Shown: piece by piece, positions 1 through 10,692 of the stretch
Layout: each line of letters starts with the position of its first letter
How positions within the stretch are numbered: the stretch's first letter is position 1
Source of the DNA: Phocoena phocoena
Taxonomy: Eukaryota; Chordata; Mammalia; Artiodactyla; Phocoenidae
DNA length: 64,000 bases
Assembly: GCF_963924675.1 (NCBI RefSeq)
Contig: NC_089225.1
Location: 84,045,951-84,109,950 of the forward strand
Direction: 5' to 3'
Program-made: the position numbers and the translations under genes
The notes under the pieces: model-generated
Database searches by the model: none
What the model saw: the letters and a program-made list of their open reading frames with translations, nothing else
Told to the model about the DNA's origin: nothing

Positions 1-1750
1 TTGTTAGTATTTTATTTATATTTTTATCCCAAAAGCCAAGCAGTATGCCTAGACATATGTAGTAGGTGGTCGATGATTAAACAAATGAATTATTATAATT
101 AGTACAATTGTGAAATATTACAATTCATTATAAATGAGTTATGACTAAACAAATGAATTATTACTCTTTTCTGTGTTTCCATGTGTGCGCATGTGTAAAA
201 CTTATGGACTGTATTTTCCAAACAGGATTATAATCTACTTTTCAATATTGATGCAGTTTAACAAGTAGAAATTTCCGTTATCGGTGCAGATTTGTGCTAG
301 TTGATTTCAGAATCTCCAGTGAGCACAATCTAAATGCTACATATTGAACTCTTAATATTACAATTTTTAAAAATGTTAATGAGAAACAGTTTTATGAGTG
401 TGATCTTTTGGTCTTTTCATTTCACTTTGGAAGTATTCCATATCGAAGATTGTGAAGCTCCATGCTGAGGGGCTCATTATAGAGACCCTGGAGTTTGAAG
501 TCCATGGGGCATTGAGAGGACAGTCTGAGAGACCCACTAAGGAACTTCATCTCATGGTCAGCATCACCCTGGTCAAAACGCTAGACTCACAGCAGGTCTA
601 GGATATAACTCAAGGTTCAAAGTCCCTGAACTGGGAGGAGGAACTCTCCTTTTATAACTGAACAAACCTGTTTAACTATGTAAAAAGAAATTATGAAGAC
701 AGATTTTTAGTGCATGCGCTTGTGTTTTTGATATATATGACTTGTAATTATGGAAGAATTCTATATTGTTTATATAGAACTAACACATATAACATGCTCC
801 TTTGCATTCAACATTATAAATAATGTACTTAAACATTTTGGTCATCAGATTTCGTAAGTTGTTTTCCAGCATTAGAATGTAGACACAGATGAAGATAATT
901 CAGGCTTGGGAAGTCAATGATCAAATCATTTTAACAGTGAAATAATTATCCCCTTCACTTATATAAAATATTCCTAAAAATTCTCAGTATTTCTGAGAAC
1001 CTTATATATTTGTAATATTAGATAATTTAGTTTTTATTTGTCTTTCTAGAGATTAACTTCCAAAGTCTAGTGTAAACCTGTTCTCTTATAGATTTATATC
1101 AGAGCCAGTTTGTCTGTTAAAATGGCTCCTCAAGGGCATGGCATGTCCTTTTATGTTTTCAGTGTTGTTTGAGGTCAGAAACTACAGTCTTTCATTGTGG
1201 TATTTCTTTCAAGAAGCTGTTATCAAATATCTTCTATATTGATAGTCATTTCTGTGCAAATTAAAAAAAAATCTTTATTAAGTCCTTTAATTATTATACC
1301 TGGACTATTGAATGATAAAATAAAATTTCTTCCCAACTTTTTTTGGAGCTAAGGACAAACAAATTTTTAAAAATCTTATTCTGGTGGATGAGTTTTTCTA
1401 ATTTAGCATTTTATACCTCATATACAGGAGATAGCTGAAACTCAGTTGAAATAGAAGTAATGGTGTGGGGCAAGATACTTAGAAAATGTGCAAATACGTT
1501 TGTTGCATTTCTCTTGCTGTATTTTATTTCTCTATTTTCTTAATCATAAAAGGAAAAAGAAAAATCCAGCTTCCAGAATCATAATGGTGTTCTGAAACGC
1601 TTGGATGATAGCCCCATGAATTTGGTACTGTACCAATAGTATTTGAGAACTTTCAGGTTTGGATTTAAATGTGAATAACCAATAAAATATTTTTCACAAG
1701 GTGCAGAGCTTATTACAGTGTTTCACATGGAGAAAAAAGTGAACAAGAGG
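1..1750. other. AT-rich non-coding sequence, no gene seen
   Basis: I see no open frame of useful length, no splice-bounded exon and no repeat family I can name. The stretch is AT-rich. A segment near 470-680 is less AT-rich than its surroundings, but I cannot assign it. The only internal structure I noted is the short direct repeat at 78-163. Confidence 0.6.
78..163. repeat. Spaced 18-bp direct repeat
   Basis: The 18-mer taaacaaatgaattatta occurs at 78-95 and again at 146-163, 68 bp apart. The DNA between the copies is AT-rich and unrelated to the unit. It may be a small local duplication; nothing suggests function. Confidence 0.6.
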
Positions 1751-1944
1751 GGGCTTCCCTGGTGGCGCAGTGGTTGAGAGTCCACCTGCCGATGCAGGGG
1801 ACACAGGTTCGTGCCCCGGTCCGGGAAGATCCCACGTGCCGCGGAGCGGCTGCGCCCGTGAGCCATGGCCGCTGAGCCTGCGCTCCGCAGCGGGAGAGGC
1901 CACAACAGTGAGAGGCCCGCGTACAGCAAAAAAAAAAAAAAAGA
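1751..1944 (+). mobile_element. CHR-2-like tRNA-derived SINE
   Basis: This is a short-form cetacean SINE. It has a tRNA-like head with a pol III A-box-like segment (tggcgcagtggttgag) and a B-box-like segment (ggttcgtgcc), a GC-rich body, and a pure A tail at about 1928-1942. It is flanked by an 11-bp target-site duplication, gaacaagaggg, which overlaps the element start at 1741-1751 and recurs at 1945-1955. The perfect duplication and clean tail suggest a fairly recent insertion. It is one of only three plus-strand SINEs in the window. The body lacks about ten bases (the 'gcgcgtccgg' step) present in most other copies here. Confidence 0.93.
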
Positions 1945-1955
1945 GAACAAGAGGG

Positions 1956-3266
1956 AACACATAAATGAACTTTTGCCAGACTGTTGGGAATTTTCTGTGA
2001 GTTTGAGGCCAACTTGTGTTATTCCAGAATTGGATTTTCTCATTTGGAAAGGAGCAGTCTTCAGACCTTTAGTCTTACCTTGTCTATGTTTTATTATCCT
2101 ACTTTACTATTCTCTCTTTCTCTTCTATCATGTCCAGATTACAGTATCACAGTACATGCTGTCTTAGTTCTCTTTGAAGTTCAGCTGCTGTTGAACCCAG
2201 TGGACCATCTGCTTAGTGCCTGGTAAAGCCAGTGATCTCTCTGTAGTGGTGTCATATGTCCAAGGTGCTCAGTTATCCAGTACATGTCTATACAGGTTAG
2301 GTCCCAATTTTCTGGGGTTCAACACTGAGTCATCTTAAGATAATTGAAATCAGACCAAATAAAAAAGTTCCAGATTGGAATATTATGGAGTTATAGGCTA
2401 AACTTTACCCTAAGGGTCATTATACATTTGCGTGCTTAGAATTTTAGATTTGCCTCAAGAATAAGCATTTGCTAACGAAGGAATTTTAAATGTTTAAGTG
2501 ATTGAGGAATAACAGGAAATGTATTTTTAAAGTTTCATCTTTTTATTTTGAACAGGCTAAAGAAATCATAAATATTTTTAACACCCTGAGGAAAATAAGC
2601 CTGTTCTAAAAATAGAAAAAAATGAAACTTTACTATAGTTTTATTGACTTGCAGAGTGATCTGTCTTTTTAAGGCTTGTGTTTATTATATTAAAGTAAGC
2701 TTTCAGAAAAATTCTACTAGAAAAGTAACCAGGGTCTCCCTTCTTAAGTTGACCTTAAATGTTTGGTTACCTTATATATATTTGGGGAAGAAATTGTCTT
2801 CTGGAAAGACATATGGTTCAATTTCTTGAAGATATAAGAAATACTGTTTTCACATATTCTGAAAAGAGGGAAAAAGGATTATGAAAAAGTCCTGTTTGTT
2901 ACATTGAACCTTACTCTAGAACAGGCATTGTCCCTTGACATCTGTTAAAGCAAGGTCAAAATCTTTGCTCTGCCTAGAAACTTAGACCAGTCTATATTTT
3001 GAGATGTATTTTTAAAATTTAAAAATGTAAAAATTTTAAAAACTGTACTTTAAATCATTTGAAGAATGTGAGGTAGGCTCACGTGGTAGAGATTTAGATG
3101 GGTGTGTGTGTGTCAAAGTCTGGGTACTTATATGGGCTCTATCTACCAATAACTGAGTGATTCTGATTGAGTCTTTCAATCTCCCTGGGCATCTCCCTTG
3201 CTCTTTCCTAATCTTTAAGAAGTTGGATCAGCATCATTGATTTTTTTGTCTTTTTCACTTTTTTAT
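1956..3266. other. Non-coding sequence, no gene seen
   Basis: This is AT-rich sequence with scattered short open frames that carry no recognisable motif. A segment near 3090-3200 has a weak MIR-core look ('gagtctttcaatctccctggg'-like order), but it is too degraded to call. Confidence 0.5.
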
Positions 3267-3283
3267 TGAATGAAAGATTCTTT

Positions 3284-3593
3284 TTTTTTTTTTGATGTTA
3301 TTTATTTTTGGCTGCACTGGGTCTTTGTTGATGCACACGGGCTTTCCCTAGTTGCAGTGAGTGGGGTCTACTCTTCGTTGTGGTGCGAGGGCTTCTCATT
3401 GCGGTGCTTTCTCTTGTTGCGGTGCACAGGCTTCAGTAGTTGTGGCTCATGGGTTCTAGAGCACAGGCTTAGTAGTTGTGGTGGACGGGCTTAGTTGCTT
3501 CGCGGCATGTGGGATCTTCCCAGACCAGGGGTTGAACTCGTGTCCCATGCGTTGACAGATGGATTCTCAACCACTGTGCCACCAGGGAAGCCC
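3284..3593 (-). mobile_element. CHR-1-like SINE (long form)
   Basis: This is a minus-strand SINE of about 310 bp. Read on its own strand, it begins with the tRNA-like promoter region near 3593 and ends in an A tail seen here as poly-T from 3284. Unlike the 200-bp copies, its body is built of repeated phrases of the type 'gtagttgtgg', typical of the longer CHR-1/Bov-tA-like form. The 17-bp target-site duplication tgaatgaaagattcttt lies at 3267-3283 and 3594-3610 and is perfect, so both ends are well fixed. Confidence 0.92.
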
Positions 3594-3639
3594 TGAATGA
3601 AAGATTCTTTACATTCTATAATGCTTTACAATGTTCAGA

Positions 3640-5335
3640 AGTTTCACAATATGATTTCATATAATTACACAGTAATCCTTTTTCTCCCCCACCCCTATTT
3701 TGCCCTTTTATACTTCTCTCTTCCCACTGGTAACCACTAGTTTGTTCTCTGTATCTGTGGGTCTGCGTCTTTTTTGTTTTATTCACTTGTTTGTTGTATT
3801 TTTTAGATTCCCCATATAAGTGATATCATACAGTATTTGTCTTTCTCTGTCTGACTTATTTCACTTAGCATAATGCCCTCCAAAGTCCATCCATGTTATG
3901 GTAAATGACAAAATTTCATTCTTTTCTATGGCTGGATAGTATTCTATTGTGTATATATATACCACAGCTTCTTTATCCATTCATCTGTTGGTGGACACTT
4001 AGGTTGCTTCCATACCTTGGCAATTGTAAATACTGCTGCTGTGAACATTGGGGTGCATGTATCTTTTCAAGTTAGTGCTTTTGTTTTGTTTTGTTTTTGG
4101 AAATATACCCAAGAATGGAATTGCTGGGTCATATGGTAGTTTTATTTTTAGTTTTTGAGAAACTTCCATACTGTTTTCCACAGTGGCTGCACCAATTTAC
4201 ATTCCCACCAACAGTGTACAAGGGTTCCCTTTTCTCCACATCCTTGCCAACATTTGTTATTTGTGTTCTTTTCACTGATAGCCATTCTGACAGGTGTGAG
4301 GTGATATCATTGTGGTTTATTTTTTTAAAACTTTTAATTTTATATGGAGTGTAGCCGATTGACAGTGTTGTGATAGTTTCAGGTGCACAGCAAAGGGAAT
4401 CAGCCCCACACATACATGTATCCATTCTTCACCAAACTCTTCTCCCATGCAGGCTGCCACATAACATTGAGCAGAGTTCCCTGTGCTGTACAATAGGCCC
4501 ATGTTGGTTATCCATTTAAAATATAGCAGTGTGTACATGTTGATCCCAAACTCCCTAGAGATTGTCATACTGAGTGAAGTAAGAGAAAGAGAAGTACCGT
4601 ATGATATCCCTTATATGCGGAATCTAAAAAGAAATGAACTTATTTACAAAACAGCAACCGACTCACAGACTTAGAGGATGAACTTATGGTTACCAGGGGG
4701 GAAATGGGGGGTTGGGGTGGGAAAGGGATAGTTACGGAGTTTGGGATCATCGTGGTTTTGATTTGCATTTCCCTGATGATTAGCGATGTTGAGCATCTTT
4801 TCATGTGCCTGTTGACCATCTGCAATTCCTCTTTGGAAAAACGTCTATTCAGTTCTTCTGCCCAGTCCTTTTTTAATCGGGTTGTTTGTTTTTTGATGTT
4901 GAGTTGTATGAGCTGTTTATATCAATATATGTTGAATATTAACTTATTATCAGTCATATTATTTGCAAATATCTTCTCCCATTCAGTAGGTTGTCGTTTT
5001 GTTTTGTTGATGGTTTCCTTTGCTACGCAAAAAAAAGCTTTTAAGTTTAATTAGGTCTCATTTGTTTATTTTTGCTTTTGTTTCCTTTGCCTTAGGAGAT
5101 GGATCCAAAAACACTCCTGCGATTTGTGTGAAAGAGTGTTCTGCCTATGTTTTCCTCTAGGAGTTTTATAGTATCTGGTCTTACATTGAGGTCTTTAATC
5201 CATTTTGAGTTTATTTTTGTGTATGGTGTTAGAGAATGTTCTAATATCAATCTGTCCAGTTTTCCCAGCACCACTTATTGAAGAGACTCTTTTCTCCATT
5301 GTATTTTCTTGCCTCCTTTGTCATAGATTACCGGT
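3640..5335 (-). mobile_element. Old 5'-truncated L1 (3'UTR and ORF2 C-terminal part)
   Basis: This is an antisense L1 fragment. On its own strand it carries the C-terminal part of ORF2 and the 3'UTR. A short surviving peptide at 3999-4181 reads [19 protein letters not shown], the conserved ORF2 C-terminal block. Stops and frameshifts interrupt the rest. It was split by a later L1 at 4319-4745, and the ORF2-derived text continues exactly on the far side. Its boundaries are approximate because I found no clear target-site duplication. Divergence from the 6.2 kb and 40 kb L1 copies suggests it is older than both. Confidence 0.88.
4319..4745 (-). mobile_element. L1 3' fragment with 5' inversion, nested in older L1
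   Basis: The left part (about 4319-4557) is the L1 3'UTR in antisense, starting from a short T tract. The right part (about 4558-4745) is the adjoining L1 3' region in the opposite orientation (sense on plus), recognisable by the order 'atactgagtgaagtaag', 'aatgaacttatttacaaaac', 'ttatggttaccagg'. The whole block is flanked by a 13-bp duplication of host L1 sequence, atcattgtggttt at 4306-4318 and atcatcgtggttt at 4746-4758, with one mismatch. Two opposite-facing halves inside one target-site duplication are the mark of twin priming during reverse transcription. Confidence 0.85.
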
Positions 5336-6180
5336 CTAAGCAGTTATCCCATTAGAAGAGTCTGGATTGCTTATACAGACAGATTTTTGTTCCATCCTCT
5401 GAGTTGGGGACCTGGAATGTGTATGGAGTCCTATACTGTTTTATTGGTGCCTAATTTCTGTTTTCTTCCCTCCATCTGTTGTCACTGACATGAGTGAAAA
5501 CTCTTGAGCTGAAATGTAACAACAGTTCTTTAAGTGCTGAACTTCTGGTCTGAAATTGAAACCCAGGGGATTTTGAAGCCTGACTTAGTGATTTTGATGA
5601 TGAAAAGGGGCAGGATACTAGATTAGAGGAGCTTCTCTTTGACCTGCTACAAGTCCCTTTAATCAGTGCCTTTATAGAATCAAGCAAGTCATTTCTCTAA
5701 ATTTTTAAATTTAACATTGATATTGTCATTATGACTGAGTAATAGAAAGTTTAACCAGTTTATTTCATTCAGTACAACTAGTTCTCAAGGTTTCTTTAGG
5801 GTTTAAAAATTATATATAAGTATACATATACGTGCACACGTATATACATATATATGATAACTGACTTTGGCTTAGTATTATAAAACAAGCAATTGTTCAG
5901 TCACTTAACGCCTGTAGTTTTCCTCTTATGTTTCCAAAATAATGATGACAAAGGACTTTACAAAGAAAAATAAATGAGAGCTTTAAAAGACTAGATTGAT
6001 TTTCATTACCTTTTAAATAATTCATTGTGTATATTTAATTTATTAAGTGATATTTGAGGGAATAGTAAAGTTTTTCTAATAAAGGTGATATAAGTTGTTA
6101 AAGTCACATACAGTTAATTGATATGTGTTCTGTTATTATCTCTGTAATCTCTGTTATCTGTTATTTTTGTTTGTTTCCAA
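5336..6180. other. Non-coding sequence with a TA/CA-rich simple-repeat patch
   Basis: No gene is seen. A purine-pyrimidine alternating patch at about 5810-5855 mixes atatat, acatac and gcacacgt steps. The remainder is AT-rich unassigned sequence. Confidence 0.5.
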
Positions 6181-6656
6181 AGAGGAACTTTATTAGCATC
6201 TTTATTGTATGCTTTACAATGGTGTGTTAGTTTCTGCTGTATAACAAAGTGAATCAGCTGTACGTATACATGTATCCCCATATCTCCTCCCTCTTGCACC
6301 TCCCTGCCTCCCACGCTCCCTATCCCACCCCTCTAGGTGGTCACAAAGCACTGAGCTGATCTCCCTGTGCTATGTGGCTGCTTCCCACTAGCTATCTACC
6401 TTACGTTTGGTATGTATATATGTCCATGCAACTCTCTCACTTCAGCCCAGCTTACCTATCCCCCTCCCCGTGTCCCCACGTCCATTCTCTACATCTGCAT
6501 CTTTATTCCTGTCCTGCCCCTAGGTTCTTCAGAACCATTTCTTTTTTTTTTTTAATTCCATATATATGCGTTAACATATGGTATTTGTTTATCTCTTTCT
6601 GACTTACTTCACTCTGTATGACAGTCTCTAGGTCCATCCACCTCACTACATATAAC

Positions 6657-7049
6657 TCAATTTCGTTTCTTTTTATGGTTGAGTAATAAATATTCCATTG
6701 TATATATGTGCCATATCTTCTTTATCCATTCATCTGTCGATGGACACTTAGGTTGCCTCCATGTCCTGGCTATTGTAAATAGAGCTGTGGCGAACATTGT
6801 GGTACATGACTCTTTTTGAATTATGGTTTTCTCAGGGTATATGCCCAGTAGTGGGATTTCTGGGTCATATGGTAGTTCTATTTTTAGTTTTCTGAGGAAC
6901 CTCCATACTGTTCTCCATAGTGGCTGTATCAATTTACATTCCCACCAACAGTACAGGAGGGTTCCCTTTTCTCCACACCCTCTCCAGCATTTATTGTTTG
7001 TAGATTTTTTGGTGATGGCCATTTTGACTGGTGTAAGGTGATACCTCAT
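6657..7049 (-). pseudogene. L1 ORF2 C-terminal fragment
   Basis: This is an open stretch of about 130 codons, matching the carboxyl end of L1 ORF2 protein. It contains [20 protein letters not shown], then the region ending [19 protein letters not shown]. In an active element this part lies behind the reverse transcriptase and binds RNA. Here it is cut off from the rest by the internal deletion, has no start of its own, and cannot make a working protein. It is the last part of the ORF before the 3'UTR, which continues toward 6181. Confidence 0.85.
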
Positions 7050-7265
7050 TGTAGTTTTGATTTATTTCTAATCTCATAGCATTGTGGCTGGAAAAGATGC
7101 TTGATATGATTTGAATTTTCCTAAATTTACCAAGGCTTGATTTATGACCCAAGATATGATCTATCCTGGAGAATGTCCCATGAGCACTTGAGAAGGAAGT
7201 GTATTCTGTTGTTTTTGGATGGAATGTCCTATAAATATCAATTAAGTCATCTTATTTAATGTATC

Positions 7266-7469
7266 TTTTTTTTTTTTGTGGTACATGGGCCTCTCACTGT
7301 TGTAGCCTCTCCTGTTGTGGAGCACAGGCTCCGGATGCGCAGGCTCAGTGGCCACGGCTCACGGGCCCAGCCGCTCCGCGGCATGTGGGATCTTGCCGGA
7401 CTGGGGCACGAACCCATGTCCCCTGCGTCAGCAGGCGGACTCTCAATCACTGTGCCACCAGGGAAGCCC
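7266..7469 (-). mobile_element. CHR-2-like SINE inserted in L1 ORF2
   Basis: Poly-T (7266-7277) marks the A tail, and the tRNA-like head ends at 7469. Flanking 9-bp duplications are taatgtatc (7257-7265) and tgatgtatc (7470-7478), with one mismatch. The host L1 endonuclease region resumes immediately after, so this SINE is younger than the L1. Confidence 0.92.
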
Positions 7470-7479
7470 TGATGTATCA

Positions 7480-7982
7480 CTTAAAGCTTGTGTTTCCTTA
7501 TTTATTTTCATTTTGGATGATCTGTCCATTGGTGAAAGTGGGGCGTTCAAGTCCCCTACTATGATTGTTTTACTGTCTATTTCCCCTTTTACGGCTGTTA
7601 GCATTTGCCTTATGTATTGAGGTGCTCCTAAGTTGGGTGCATAAATATCTACAATTGCTATATCTTCTTCTTGGATTGATCTGTTGATTGTCATGTAGTG
7701 TTCTTCTTTGTCTCTTATAATAGTCTTTATTTTAAAATCTGTTTTGTCTGCTTTGAGAATTGCTACTCCAGCTTTCTTTTGATTTCCATTTGCATGGCAT
7801 ATCTTTTTCCATCCCCTCACTTTCAGTCTGTATGTGTCCCTAGGTCTGAAGTAGGTCTCTTGTAGACAGCATATATCCGGATCTTGTTTTTGCATCCCTT
7901 CAGCCAGTCTGTGTCTTTTGGTGGGAGCATTTAGTCCATTTACATTTAAGGTAATTATCGATATGCATGTTCCTATGGCCAT
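7480..7982 (-). pseudogene. L1 ORF2 N-terminal endonuclease fragment
   Basis: The frame opens at 7982 and matches the APE-type endonuclease at the start of L1 ORF2. ITLNVNGLNAP lies near residues 10-20, the catalytic-glutamate motif CLQETYF near residues 39-45, and the metal/DNA-binding loop VGDLNAPLSPMDRSS near residues 143-157. In a working L1 this domain nicks target DNA at TTTT/A-like sites. The reading frame ends in the inserted SINE, and the C-terminal endonuclease residues (the SDH motif) are absent because of the SINE and the internal deletion. It is a remnant, even though this section has remained open for about 168 codons. Confidence 0.85.
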
Positions 7983-8327
7983 TTTCTTAATTGTTTTGGG
8001 TTTGTTATTGTAGGTCTTTTCCTTCTCTTGTGTTTCTTGCTTAGAGAAGTTCCTTTAGCATTTGTTGTAAAGGTGGTTTGGTGTTGCTGAATTCTCTTAG
8101 CTTTTGCTGGTCTGTAAAGGTTTTAATTTCTCCGTCAAATCTGAATGAGATCCTTGATGGGTAGTCTTGGTTGTAGGTTTTTCCCTTTCATCACTTTAAA
8201 TATGTCTTGCCACACCCTTCTGGCTGGCAGGGTTTCTGCTGAGAAATCAGCTGTTAACCTTTTCGTCATTCCCTTGTATGATATTTGTTGCTTTTCCCTT
8301 GCTTCTTTTAATATTTTTTCTTTGTAT

Positions 8328-8922
8328 TTAATTTTTGATAGTTTGATTAATATGTGTCTTGGTGTGTTTCTCCTTGGATTTATCCTGTATGGGACTCTGT
8401 GCTTCCTGGACTTGATTGACTATTTCCTTTCCCATATTAGGGGAGTTTTCAACTATAATCTTTTCAAATATTTTCTCGGTCCCTTTCTTTTTCTCTTCTT
8501 CTTCTGGGACCCCTATCATTCGAATGTTTGTGTTTAATGTTATCCCAGAGGTCTCTGAGACTGTCCTTGATTCTTTTCATTCTTTTTTCTTTATTCTGCT
8601 CTGCAGTAGTTATTTCCACTATTTTATCTTCCAGGTCACTTACCTGTTCTTCTGCCTCAGTTATTCTGCTATTGATTCCTTATAGAGAATTTTTAATTTC
8701 ATTTATTGTGTTGTTCATCATTGTTTGTTTGCACTTTAGTTCTTCTAGGTATTTGTGAAACGTTTCTTCTGTTTTCTCCATTCGATTTCCAAGATTTTCG
8801 ATCATCTTTATCATTATTCTGAATTCTTTTTTAGGTAGACTGTGTATTTCCTCTTCATTTGTTTGGTCTGGTGGGTTTTTACCTTGCTTCTTCATCTGCT
8901 GTGTATTTCTCTGTCTTCTCAT
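8328..8922 (-). pseudogene. L1 ORF1 remnant
   Basis: Two minus-strand pieces belong to L1 ORF1, the RNA-binding coiled-coil protein. The N-terminal piece (8680-8922) is rich in K, E, N and Q with heptad-like stretches such as MEKTEETFHKYLEELKCKQ. The second piece (8328-8519) starts MIGVPEEEEKKKGTEKIFEK and corresponds to the boundary of the RNA-recognition domain. Frameshifts and stops separate them, so no full ORF1 is present. The order fits an L1: 5'UTR beyond 8930, ORF1, then the ORF2 start at 7982. Confidence 0.8.
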
Positions 8923-8929
8923 TTTGCTT

Positions 8930-9598
8930 AACTTACTGTGTTTGTGGTCTCCTTTTCGCAGGCTGCAGGTTCATAGTTCCCGTTGTTTTTTGGTGTCTGA
9001 CCCCAGTGGGTAAGGTTGGTTCAGGGTTGTGTAGGCTTCCTGGTGTAGGGGACTGGTGCCTGTGTTCTTGTGGCTGAGGCTGGATCTTGTCTTTCTGTAG
9101 GGCAAGACTGCCTCTGGTGGTATGTTTTTGGGTGTCTGTGAACTTACTATGGTTTTAGGCAGCTTCTCTGCTAATGGGTGGGGTTGTGTTCCTGTCTTGC
9201 TAGTTGGCTAGTTGTTTGGTGTGGGGTGTCCAGCACTGTAGCTTGCTGGTTGTTAAGTGGAGCTGGGTCTTAGCATTTAGATGGAGATCTCTGGGAGAGT
9301 TTTCGCCATTTGATATTATGTGGGGCCAGGAGGTCTCTGATGGACCAATGTGCTGAACTTGGCTCTCCCACTTAAGAGGCTCAGGCCTGACACCTGGCCA
9401 GAGCACCAAGAACCTGTCAGCCACACGGCCAGGTACGTGGGGAGCTTCTTGCCTTTTGGGAAGTCTGAGGCCTTCTGCCAGTGTTCCGTAGGTGCTGTGT
9501 AGGAGTTGTTCCACATGTAGATGTATTTTTGATGTATTTGTGGGGAGGAAGGTGATCTCCTTGTCTTACTCCTCTGCCATCTTGAAGGTCCTCCTCAT
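8930..9598 (-). promoter_or_regulatory. L1 5'UTR (promoter region remnant)
   Basis: The segment between the ORF1 start and the L1 5' terminus is more GC-rich than the surrounding DNA and ends in the 'gccatcttgaagg' phrase, typical of L1 5' termini (a YY1-like core on the antisense strand). In active L1s the 5'UTR holds an internal pol II promoter. Whether any activity survives cannot be judged from sequence alone. Confidence 0.65.
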
Positions 9599-9896
9599 GG
9601 AGTTTTTAGAACCATTCTTTTAGGAGAATATGCTTCCATTTGGCAGGCAATGTGATGGTCCCCAATGACATGGACATCCAAATCCCTGGAACCGCCTGGC
9701 TGGTGTGTGGCGATGGGTACCCAGAACCACTGGAGGGGCAGGGCAGTGGCCTGAGACACACAGGGCGACCTGGTGTCCTCTGGGTCAGAGCCGGGACATC
9801 TTCGCTGCTCAGTGTGCCAGAGACTCTGCCAGAGCTTGACAGGCGTCTGCACCCTGGATTCACGTGTTTCTACAATTATCTCAAAAAGCTAAATTA

Positions 9897-10104
9897 GGGC
9901 TTCACTGGTGGCGCAGTGGTTGAGAGTCTGCTTGCTGATGCAGGGGACATGGGTTCGTGCCTTGGTCCAGGAAGATCCCACATGCCGCGGAGCGGCTGGG
10001 CCCGTGAGCCATGGCCGCTGAGCCTGCGCATCCGGAGCCAGTGCTCCGCAACGGGAGAGGCCACAACAGTGAGAGGCCCACGTACTGCCAAAAAAAAAAA
10101 AAAA
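9897..10104 (+). mobile_element. CHR-2-like SINE
   Basis: This is a full short-form SINE on the plus strand with an 18-20 bp A tail. The 13-14 bp duplication aaaagctaaatta occurs at 9884-9896 and again at 10105-10117. The first line of the head has cttcactgg in place of cttccctgg. It inserted right beside the MIR remnant at 10118. In the bases just upstream (9640-9720) there is a faint resemblance to an MLT1-type LTR, too weak to annotate. Confidence 0.93.
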
Positions 10105-10117
10105 AAAAGCTAAATTA

Positions 10118-10300
10118 TATCTAGGCGTTATTCTAAGGGCCTTATGTGTATTCCTTTATTCTCCTAAAAATTCCCTGAGGCAAGTACTATTATCTTCATT
10201 TTACAGTTGGGAAAACGTAGCTGCAGAGAGGTTAAGTTACATCCAAGTTCTCATAGTTAGAAACTGTTGGAATTGGGATTTAAATCAGAGCATTTACAGA
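10118..10300 (-). mobile_element. MIR (ancient SINE)
   Basis: This is a degraded MIR in antisense. The phrases 'attttacagttgggaaaacg', 'agagaggttaagttacatcc' and 'ggaattgggatttaaatcag' follow the expected MIR order. It predates the adjacent cetacean SINE. Confidence 0.8.
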
Positions 10301-10471
10301 CGATTTAGGGTGCTGGGGGTGGAAAGCAATATATATTTGGAGAAATAGGAGTGGCTTTATATACAGTTATCACTTACGACTCTCTGAAGGAATATTCCTT
10401 TTGATGAGGGGCTTGTGGACTTGGATTGTCTGTGACAAGGAAAATTAATTTTTTCAGTATTTTTCCTTTTA

Positions 10472-10678
10472 TTTTATTTTTTTTTTGCGATACGCGGGCC
10501 TCTTACTGCTGTGGCCTCTCCTGTTGTGGAGCACAGGCTCCGGACACGCAGGTTCAGCGGCCATGGCTCACGGGCCCAGCTGCTCCGCAGCACATGGGAT
10601 CTTTCTGGACTGGGGCACAAACCCGTGTCCCCTGCATCGGCAGGTGGACTCTCAACCACCGTGCCACCAAGGAAGCCC
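10472..10678 (-). mobile_element. CHR-2-like SINE
   Basis: This is an antisense short-form SINE with a perfect 14-bp duplication, tatttttcctttta, at 10458-10471 and 10679-10692. The head ends ccaaggaagccc rather than ccagggaagccc. The target is T-rich, as expected for L1-driven insertion. Confidence 0.93.
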
Positions 10679-10692
10679 TATTTTTCCTTTTA

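Larger units (their letters stand above)
6181..9598 (-). mobile_element. L1 with intact ends but a large internal ORF2 deletion
   Basis: On the minus strand, this L1 runs from a recognisable 5' end (complement of ctgccatcttgaaggtcctc near 9575-9598) through the 5'UTR, ORF1 and the start of ORF2, and then jumps near 7060-7070 to the ORF2 C-terminus and 3'UTR. Comparison with the L1 at 40.1-46.1 kb shows that the missing part corresponds to about 41005-43562 of that copy, roughly 2.5 kb holding most of the reverse transcriptase. A SINE inserted later at 7266-7469. I found no clear target-site duplication, and the 3' tail is degraded. Confidence 0.88.

Noticed and set aside
1751..1790. A tRNA gene at the SINE heads (A-box and B-box present)
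   Set aside because: The boxes are those of the tRNA-derived SINE. The cloverleaf is not intact, and the same sequence is repeated 18 times with SINE bodies attached.
7055..7075. Splicing of an L1 RNA as the cause of the ORF2 deletion at 6181-9598
   Set aside because: At the matching position of the complete L1 copy there is no GT at the donor side on the L1 strand, and the joint instead shares a short word. A deletion or template jump explains it better.
7443..7982. A 179-codon frame as a functional nuclease gene
   Set aside because: It is the N-terminal part of L1 ORF2 and is broken by a SINE and a large deletion. The last ten residues are read from the SINE.
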